From Toxorhynchites rutilus septentrionalis (Eukaryota; Arthropoda; Insecta; Diptera; Culicidae), in contig NC_073746.1 in assembly GCF_029784135.1 (NCBI RefSeq), positions 303,625,455 through 303,689,454 on the forward strand: a DNA stretch of 64,000 nt. The letters run 5' to 3'. The translations under genes were made by a program, and so were the position numbers. The notes below the pieces were generated by a model. It saw only the letters and a program-made list of their open reading frames with translations. It made no database searches and was not told the DNA's origin. This document shows, one piece after another, positions 56,558 to 64,000 of this stretch; within the stretch, counting starts at the first letter, position 1, and each line of letters opens with the position of its first letter.

Positions 56558-56987
56558 AGTTAACACCCACATCCCCATGTACTACACGAACAGATCAACT
56601 AACCACCGAACAACAGCGGTGACCCACTTCCAATAGAGCTAACGCATCAGTTCTCCGGGCGACACATGAACAAACAGCGCATCATCATTGACGGCGCATC
56701 GACCTGAATATTTGCACCGTCAACATCATCGATACCAACGACCCATCGAAACATCGACCTATCGCTCGATACACAATCCTAAGGCTCAGCGCTTTGGCCA
56801 GGTCGAAGTCCACCACGATCGAGCTCACCGGAACCAAACTGGAGAATCAGCATAACCGTACGCCGCGTTAGGGAACTCAGCTCAGGCTAATTAGTAAGGA
56901 ATAAAGTCAGTCATAATTCGATGTTCAAGGGAGGTAGTTCGTTTATAATTTTTTAAAAACCTTCCCAAAGGCCTAACTTCTTTAACT
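56558..56987 (+). repeat. 3' LTR
   Basis: 430 bp, seen by eye to be the same as the 5' LTR throughout. AATAAA is at 56900-56905. It is followed by the remaining TA tract. Confidence 0.95.

Positions 56988-57015
<28 letters not shown>
56988..57015. repeat. Remainder of the TA microsatellite
   Basis: Continuation of the tract at 48676-48762, separated by the LTR element. Confidence 0.9.
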
Positions 57016-57018
<3 letters not shown>

Positions 57019-57205
57019 GATACAAAAATACGTTGTGGAGGAAGATAGAGGACATTTTAAAATACTTTTTGCGTTACCTAATATATGAAAAGTACTTGGT
57101 GAATAATATGGGACTCTGCCTGCCGCTCAGCATAATGTTCATTTCTGCATGTGCATAATTGCATTATGCTGTCGAGCGAATTTCCAATCCGAAAAATACA
57201 TAAGA

Positions 57206-57277
57206 CAGTGGCAGAATTCGAACCCCCAACCTTCGTCTCGTATTACCGACGCACTTACCATCCGCGCTATTAAACCA
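57206..57277 (-). pseudogene. tRNA-like sequence (tRNA-derived fragment)
   Basis: On the minus strand, TAGCGCGGATGGTAAGTGCG resembles box A and GGGTTCGAATTC box B, at tRNA-like spacing. Acceptor ends (TGGTTTA and CTGCCAC) do not pair and the anticodon arm is poor, so this is a tRNA-derived pseudogene or a SINE head and not a working tRNA. Confidence 0.5.
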
Positions 57278-58990
57278 GATTTCTCAGACAATACTTCCCA
57301 GTCAATACTTCAAATAGTTTTTTTTTCAGCTGCTAAAAAAGAGTGAGGCATGTGAATATTGGATATGCATTAAATGAAATAAATTTTAATGGCATGCAAA
57401 CTCTCAAATGGTTTTGTTAGACAATTCATAACTTGAACTTTGTTAGCTGAATTGGACGATTGAACATGTTCAACCCGGGCTTCTGTGTTATAAAATCTTC
57501 ATCCGGAATATAGGTTTTCAACTACCTAATGTCCTCGATGTTCTAAATGTTGATCGGAATTTTTCCAACTGGATATGCAGGATTGGCAGGGAGACTCAAT
57601 TGATCTGCTTTCGTTTGCAGAAGTCGAAAAGTACTGCTGCTGGCGTATGTGGAAAAAGAATCCTCCGCCATATCCTTGAAGTTTTGAGATAATTGGATGA
57701 ACTGCGAAAACTTGAAGTGGGTTTTTTGGTCATTTGGGGTTTTCCGGCCACTGCTTTCCAACGAAATAGTTGTTTCCTTTCGTGGTTTCTGGTAGTTTTC
57801 TAGACGATGAAATAGTGAGACAGGAGACGATAAAATGTGTTGTATTACAAGGTCAATTACAGTTCTCAGCTTGGGGTTTTTCGGAAGATGATTTACCTCT
57901 CAAATCATTGCAGTAATGTCATAGCTGGAACATCCTTTCCCTTCCTATTTTGTATAAATTTTGTGACTTCCGCTTCGTTTTTTGTTGTCCGCAGAACACC
58001 CCGCTTACATTCCGCGGTCATGTCTGGATCACAATCCAAATCGGAAGACATTCCTTCGAGGAAGACGATTATTTTGAGTTGCGCGTGCTTCTTACGACAT
58101 CGAATGTAGACAATGAACGAAACTTTATATGAATCGCAGCGTTGCCCATGGTGAAAATTAGATACATGGACTTATTGAGATTCTCAGGCAAACGAATATT
58201 TGCAATCCCAATTTAAGTGGGTTCGTAGAACTAACTTTTTCTGAAATTCTGATAGACGATGTAGCCCTCAAGGACTCAAAATCTGCCAAGAAAACAATTT
58301 TCATAAAAAAGGCGTTTATGAAGTTTCTCAAACAAACGATTCAATTATGATCATGGTTTTGTCCACCTCCGATCATGATTTCTCCGAAAAATGATCATGA
58401 CCTGTCCGGTTTCATTTTTGAATGAAGCAATTCGAACTTTCAAGTAGATGTTGAATTTAGGTTTTCTTCAGAATATTGTCCTTTCTTGGGCATTTTAAAG
58501 GTGAACAGCACTCAACATAGAGAAGCTTTGTTTCTGCTATGTGCGAAAGATGCCATAAACAAACTGCAGCCCTAGTAATCATGTGGGCAAACCAACATCA
58601 GTGCATCGGACAAAACATGATCAGAATTGAGATCAACGAGATGCGTTAATTACATGATTTAAATATATTAATCTGATTCAAATTTTCGTTTCGTCGAGTA
58701 GCCGATAGTTCGCGTTTACATAATCACATTATAACTTACCTTAGTGAGTCCATATTCTTACCTTTCCCTACTAAGAACTATCCCTTCCATGATAATCGCT
58801 AGAAAACCACGTCATAGAGGCCTTCAGACCACGGATATCATACTAACATGACTGTACGGACGTGGCCGGAGTCTTCATTGACTTTCTAAAGCTTGAATCA
58901 TGCCGATACGTGCACAATAAGAATGATTTGCTACTCCCAAATGTCATTCGAAGTGCAATTTCGCTGGTTCTTGTCATTCGCGAAGGACAA
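57278..58990. other. Intergenic stretch with one weak coding candidate
   Basis: 57950-58132 (plus) has an open stretch containing FRGHVWITIQIGRHSFEEDD, preceded by an acceptor-like TTGTTGTCCGCAG. 57543-57761 (minus) has a 72-residue frame. Neither matches a family I know. The remainder is AT-rich. Confidence 0.3.
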
Positions 58991-58994
58991 CTAT

Positions 58995-59335
58995 AAAGTG
59001 TACAGTAGAGTGCCAATGAAAATGGTCATCTTGAGTTTCCAAAGGGTACCCCATAAAAAATGTTCACCACCTCGAAAAAACACCCTATGCAAAATATCAG
59101 CTTATTCGTACTTAAGGGAGAGTGGCACAAAGCGGTCAAAGTTTGAGTTTTTTACAAAACCGAAAAATCACCCAAGAGGGAGTAAAGGAAATCGGGGTTT
59201 TCGAAAAAAAAAAAATTTTGGTGCCAAATGTCTTAAAATTGCATGGAATGTCGAGATCTAGTGTCATCTAAAAAAAATAGTAAAAAAAAGTAGAAGGGTC
59301 TGAGCCTAGGGGCACGGACGGAAGTTTGACGTAGG
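58995..59335. repeat. Single arm of the 60.4-61.1 kb fold-back family
   Basis: Begins AGTGCCAATGAAAATGGTCA and contains AAAACACCCTATGCAAAATA and GGGAGAGTGGCACAAAGCGG. Its inverted match is at 60950-61120 (CCGCTTTGCGCCACTCTCCC, CATAGGGTGTTTTTTCGAGG). Confidence 0.6.
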
Positions 59336-60415
59336 ACTGAGATTGTTCAGAGCACTATGTTATTTTAGATGTAATTTTTTTCATTGTTCAGAAATCTGTT
59401 AGTTTAACTCTTTTGGCACTCTAAATAGTAGCGCCAAAAATAGCTGTTTGTTGTATGTACTCATAACCTTCAAACGGTTTGTAACGAACAAAGAAAGACA
59501 ATAAGCTTCTGGCAGGAAGTTCAACTGTCTAACTTAAAATGATTAATGAATGGTGGAATGGTAGATGTAGTATATGTGAATCGGTAAACAAAAAAAATTA
59601 TATCGTCATTGATTACATTGAAATTACATTACATTACATGAAATTCATGGGGAAGAAACGAAAAAACAAGTTGAAAATATTCACGATTTCGTGATATTTT
59701 GAGGTAAAATACACAAGAAATCATGAAGTTGCTTTATTTTGAATGGATAGCTATGTTATTGAGATTTTTTCCATTGTCTTATTCTTGTTATTAGGCATCG
59801 GGAGCAGTAGCTTTTTCTGTGAAATAATGTTCGTTTGCAGACTGTCACAATCAAGTCGTATTGGTTATACTGCTCAATCTATCATAGAATGATTTGAGTC
59901 ATTGAGAATTATGAATATGAGTCATGAAGAATATTAATATTTCATTTCGTTTCATTTTTGTGTTGCGATGTAATGCAGATCTCAATAAGTCTTCGCATAA
60001 TCGCTGCCTCCTCCTAATTAATGAACGATCACTGTATGGGTAACACTTTCCTCGTTGCTTTGATTAAATCTTGCATGAAGTTTGATTGATGCATGTCATT
60101 TTGCATATGATTACTTTAACATCTTGCCTATTTGTTAGATAGAACGAATTATTGCACGCAATTTTGTGTTACATACAACATTTATGGGAACGAAGTTGGA
60201 AGAAAGAATGCATAATACATGATTTACCTTCGCATCTGCTCGTTTAAGGTACCCGTTTTATTTGTTAAATTCTTCTCTTGTTTTATTATTTCCACTGTTA
60301 ATGTCTCAAGCGAAAAAATTGTGGATAAATTTGCCGTCTAATGGTATATATTATAATATACATCGTAAGAACGGTTCTGTGTAATATGCATTTGAAAACT
60401 CTTAATAAACGTTAC
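59336..60415. other. AT-rich spacer, nothing recognised
   Basis: No coding motif or repeat end noted, apart from GACGTAGGACTGAG at 59328-59341 on its left edge. Confidence 0.4.
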
Positions 60416-60419
60416 ATTT

Positions 60420-61125
60420 TTCGTAGAGTGACCCCCTATATAGAAATCAAAGACGTAGTCCAACGTCAAAACATTTTGTCAAAAATCGACACTCTGGGAA
60501 TTATACTACGAAACGTATATTGTTGGGTGCCAATGAAAAAGTTATCTTGATTTTTCATTTGGAACTTGCTGCAAAATGTTGATTTGCACGATAATATACA
60601 CTCTGCAAAATATTAGCTCATTCGAACTTCATTTATTAGTGTCGCAGACTCTAAAAATTGAGTTTTTAAAAAAACAAAAGATCACCAGAAATCGGAGCTC
60701 TCAAAAAAAAACAAGATTTGTGCCAATTGTCTTAAAATTCCATTACTCGTCGAGATTTATTGTTATCTCGAAAAAAAATTGTCAAAAAAAAAATTTTTTT
60801 GGCACTTGATGGTTTTTCCGTCTGAAAAGTCGATTTTCAGCAAACAAAACTGTTTGAGATAACTGTAAATCTCGACGTGTCATGTAATTTAAAAAAATTA
60901 AATACTTTTTTTTTTTAGAACCCCGATTTCGGTGATTTTTTTATTGTCAAAAGAAACTCAAACTTTAACCGCTTTGCGCCACTCTCCCTCAAGTCCGGTT
61001 GAGCTGATATTTCGCATAGGGTGTTTTTTCGAGGTGATAAACATTTTGGGTACGGTAACTTTTCGAAATTTTTGGGGCTATTTTTTCCCATACATTCATT
61101 GGCACACTAGTGTACAGTCTACCCA
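60420..61125. mobile_element. Fold-back (MITE-like) element
   Basis: A left arm (about 60480-60785: TGGGTGCCAATGAAAAAGTT, then GTCGAGATTTATTGTTATC) and an inverted right arm (about 60850-61125: GATAACTGTAAATCTCGACG, then CATTCATTGGCACACTAGTG) fold around about 60810. The arms are diverged. No protein is encoded. Confidence 0.6.
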
Positions 61126-61568
61126 AGATCAAGAAATTTTGTTTCCAACACAAAATCTGAACGTCCGATGATTTTCTATCGGAAATGCAGAGTGGTGCAC
61201 AAATTCTTCAGAAGAGAAAATTAGCTAAATATTTTAGTCACTTTCTCAGAAGCGCCAGAACTAAAGCTTAGTTTATTTGCACACTGTAGACAACTGTGGG
61301 GCTATATTCGATCGAAAATAAAAATAAATTTGTGCCGGTGGACGAGTTACGAAAACATGATAACTCCTGATGTATGAAAATTATACATTTGTGAGAAAAA
61401 ATTCTTATTGGATCCAAAAATTGAAAGTTAAATTTAAAATAATTTAATCATTATGATTCGTAGGCCCTAAGAACATTCTTTCGGTTTAAGGTAGTGCAAC
61501 TGCCTTATCATTCCCTCTCGCGGTTTCATGATGCTAGTTCGAACATGGTAGAGTTTCTGGAGGACAAA
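61126..61568. other. Spacer, nothing recognised
   Basis: About 440 bp AT-rich. Confidence 0.4.
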
Positions 61569-61570
61569 TA

Positions 61571-61855
61571 TTAGGTTGGGGAAGAAGTAATCCATTATTT
61601 TTGGGTGAAATTCAAACCTATTTTTAATATGCTTCGAATTATTTGATTTGGGTAAAAAAAAACACCGTTTTGTTGGAAAATTTGTTGCCATTCTAAAGGT
61701 AGCTACATGATGAAAACAACAAAAGATTTTTTTAGTGTGAAATGCCACCTCTACAACGAGCCTAAATTTGAAATTGTAGGATCGATATTACGCGAGATAT
61801 TGATCACTGAAGCCAGCCAACGGGAAAATAGTGGATAACTTATTCCCCAACCTAA
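61571..61855. mobile_element. Mariner-derived MITE
   Basis: TIRs TTAGGTTGGGGAAGAAGTAA and TTATTCCCCAACCTAA (inverted) with TA at 61569-61570 and 61856-61857. Its 285-bp interior has no transposase. The TIR resembles the fragment at 21458. Confidence 0.8.
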
Positions 61856-61857
61856 TA

Positions 61858-62205
61858 TATGCTCATAATGCTCTGCATCTATCCAAACAATTTATTTCAT
61901 ACTTCCATCAATATAGATGAAGTTCCGAAAACAAAATAGCACAAAAAATCACTCCCATTCAATCTCATTGCGATGCATCGAACATTGAAGGTTGTAACTA
62001 ATAATAGAATAGCTCCAACAAACAAACATTGTTGCGGAAACAAAGTATTCTCTCAGTACATTCGAGTGCATGCGTGTATATCATCTATATTTCCGTACAA
62101 ATTAATCACACTGCCCTGCTTCAGTAATTATGGTGGTCATCCATTAGCACGTAGGATAACGCAACAAAAAGCCTCTACTTACTACGATGGTTGGAACATT
62201 ACACA
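61858..62205. other. Upstream region of DUF1091 gene B
   Basis: No clear TATA box is placed with confidence. Non-coding. Confidence 0.4.
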
Positions 62206-62849
62206 ATGAGTTCCCTAGCGATCACTGTTTCTTTCCTCGTTAACCTTTGGTTTGCGTCGTTTTGTGGAGTCCGCGCGGCGGTAAGATCCCAAATTTTAAA
62301 ACTCAGATCCCAAATTCAAAACCAATCGTTGCAGATGTACGAAATCGCTATCAATAGTTTCGAGCCAAACTCAAAGACTGATCCAGCCTTTATGGACTAC
62401 GGTACGCTACGGGTTGCGAAGAAAAGTCGCAACCTTTTCGTGATCGCCGGAGAGTTTGAGTTTTTCACGAACATGGACGACAGTACCAAGGTTCGAGGGT
62501 CAAATCATATTCGATGCGAACAATGACGTTCATCATTGTTTCTTTTTTCTAGATTGTGTACGAAATTTTCTACGGAGATAACAGCAAACCTTTGTTAAGT
62601 GGGGAAACTGGATTCTGCGAATCACTGAACCATGATACCAAGGTGATGCGAAGACTACGTGAGTTGTCCAATCTGCCTGGGACCGGTGTATGTCCATTTC
62701 CTAAGGGTAAATATAATATCAACAAGTACGAACTGGACGACAGTCAGCTTCCGCTGGCCATCCCGGCCGGGAAGTACACACTAAGTGTAGTGATGATTGT
62801 CGAGAATGAGGTTAAGGCAGGCTACAAATTGTACTCCACAGTTTCATGA
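62206..62849 (+). CDS. Small secreted DUF1091 / ML-like protein, gene B
   Basis: Exons 62206-62280 (25 codons), 62335-62490 (52 codons) and 62553-62849 (98 codons plus stop) give 175 residues. Both introns (54 and 62 nt) are GT-AG and phase 0. The ATG at 62206 starts a hydrophobic signal-peptide-like exon; an upstream TTG in the same frame is not needed. Exon 2 begins MYEIAINSFEPNSKTD, matching MYDAIIDSFEPDSEID of gene A. Exon 3 has VCPFPKGKYNINKYELDDSQ and IPAGKYTLSV, the DUF1091 signature, and a Cys pair (FCESL, VCPFP) shared with gene A. Intron 1 contains a short direct repeat (AGATCCCAAATT twice). Confidence 0.87.
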
Positions 62850-64000
62850 GGATTCCTTTGGGTTAAAAATATATGAAAGATCAAAAATTGTAAAGCTGTC
62901 TCGAAAAACTTCACTTTCTTTCTTATCGAACCGCCTGAAGCGTGCGGAATATCTCCTCCAGCTACTACACACTTGGGACATCGGTCATTCATCACACCAC
63001 CCCACCCACATCGCTACCCTCGCCACATATGTAACAGCATGTGAGGGAGGAAAACCTGCGAGCGTGTGTGTGTGTGTGTGCGTCGTTTGTGTATCATACA
63101 TAATTCGACACAATATGGAATTTAACCCCAAAACAACTGTTTGCCTTCCGCACTTTTCCCTCGCTGTTTTCCCAGCGAGTCGATAGTCCGGGATTGGAAG
63201 CAAACAAACCGAAAGGAAGGGCCATTCCGAAGGAGTAAAAAAAAAAGCAAACGCTATTAGAGATTGAATGGGCAATTGAGCAGCGGCAGCGGCATCACAC
63301 ACGCACGCATATCACATCGAGAAGGATATTGGAAAATCGCTTTTTTATTGCTTGGGACTTGGTTTCCGCTTTCCGTGTGTCTTTTCTGTGTATGTTTTTT
63401 TTTCTCATATTTTTCCCTGCCCAATGGAAGGGTGTCTGAATTGTGTTATTTTCTTTATATTGAATGGCGTTTATAAACATGTCTTGCGGGTTGGTTCAGG
63501 AGATTTGCTCGGATGAAACGTGCCGAGATATATGTGCGAGTTTTGTGGCCAAGTTGGATACTGTCTTTATCCCATTTTTTTTTTCTGCAATGGTGAAAGA
63601 GGGTTGATTCGGACAGGAAAGGGCTTTTCCGGTTGTTTGCCGCCTTTCTTTTCTTCGTTGTTTTTTATGGAGATTTAATATATTGATATTTATCATCAAT
63701 TCGTAGATAATTTGATTGTGATTTATGGGAAAACGGATTTGGGTTGAAAAAACAGACAAATTTGCATATTCGGAGGAAGTATTACATAGACTATTGATTT
63801 GCTGTAATGGTACATTTGAATCGAAGCGGAATTTTGAAAATGACAATTTGGATCTTCTGATTTTCCGCTGAACTTAAAAAGACAAAAAATTGTTAAGAAC
63901 ATGTTACTTTCAAGACACGACCACTTAGGACGTAGGACTAGGCATTCGTTTTATTTATAATTACTTTGCTTGTTTATCATTTCGAATATTATTTATAAAT
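62850..64000. other. 3' flank of gene B and intergenic DNA
   Basis: Contains a GT microsatellite at 63064-63080 and GGACGTAGGACTAGG near 63930. Overlapping short frames on both strands at 62985-63846 carry no known motif. Confidence 0.4.

Larger units (their letters stand above)
48763..56987 (+). mobile_element. Complete errantivirus-type LTR retrotransposon (endogenous retrovirus)
   Basis: This 8225-bp element has two 430-bp LTRs, a primer-binding site, three open frames in gag-pol-env order and a polypurine tract. LTR ends are AGTTAA...TTAACT, as in gypsy-lineage elements, not TG...CA. It inserted in a TA microsatellite, so target duplication length cannot be read. By eye I find no difference between the two LTRs and no stop or frameshift in gag, pol or env. 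It is therefore a very recent, possibly competent insertion. The pol order protease-RT-RNase H-integrase and the F-type env define the family. Confidence 0.95.

Noticed and set aside
57206..57277. Functional tRNA gene
   Set aside because: Box A and box B are present but the acceptor stem does not pair and the anticodon arm is poor.
57837..58132. Possible host exon with FRGHVWITIQIGRH
   Set aside because: No family match, no partner exons found, and overlapping frames; kept only as a weak note in the intergenic entry.

Overview
The window is dipteran nuclear DNA, most probably from a mosquito and most like Aedes. The evidence is the transposon content: DD37E 'ITmD37E'-type Tc1/mariner elements, a tRNA-headed SINE with a GAA-rich tail, an I-group LINE with an RNase H domain, and dipteran (TA)n/GTCT microsatellite-bearing repeats. 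Short introns (54-65 nt in the intact genes) and histone-type 3' stem-loops agree with this. Most of the window is intergenic and repeat-derived. Species assignment is inference; no search was run.

Host genes. (1) 1-1065 (+) holds the last four exons of an SLC5 sodium/solute symporter cut by the window edge. (2) 14748-16784 (-) is a complete single-exon FEM1-like ankyrin protein, a CRL2 substrate-receptor family. (3) 43037-43690 (-) and 62206-62849 (+) are two paralogous three-exon genes for small secreted DUF1091/ML-like proteins. They share exon lengths of 25 and 52 codons followed by about 100, and face opposite ways 18.5 kb apart. (4) 25.4-27.2 kb holds broken histone H2A copies with histone stem-loops.

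Mobile DNA by region. 2.7-5.0 kb: decayed piggyBac element with TTAA ends and a MITE inside. 7.6-13.6 kb: an AT-rich fold-back, then a Tc1-derived fold-back whose right arm holds a SINE, which in turn holds a 3.6-kb LINE. 17.9-24.5 kb: an ITmD37E element, a LINE tail, and two oppositely oriented DD34D mariners, one carrying a LINE tail with a 14-bp target duplication. 31-35 kb: relics of a mariner-like element, BEL/Pao pol and another DD37E transposase. 35.4-38.3 kb: (TA)n plus about 140-bp tandem repeats interrupted by a 1.7-kb palindrome. 38.5-39.7 kb: second ITmD37E copy. 41.0 kb: full SINE with 10-bp target duplication. 47.8-57.0 kb: a second (TA)n/tandem-repeat element that received a complete LTR retrovirus-like element in its TA tract. 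58.9-61.9 kb: fold-back and mariner-derived MITEs.

The most notable object is the LTR element at 48763-56987. It is an errantivirus-type (gypsy-lineage) endogenous retrovirus with two 430-bp LTRs that look identical, open gag, pol and env frames, a Ser-tRNA-type primer site and a polypurine tract. Three pieces of expression machinery are readable: a -1 slippery heptamer in a 43-nt gag/pol overlap; a leader exon that supplies the missing signal sequence of env by splicing 49488 to 54821; and, in the leader downstream of that splice donor, four copies of a CAGA-N7-TCTG motif. Three of those copies sit on top of stems of unrelated sequence but matched pairing. That pattern suggests a structured RNA element confined to unspliced RNA, for example a packaging or export signal.
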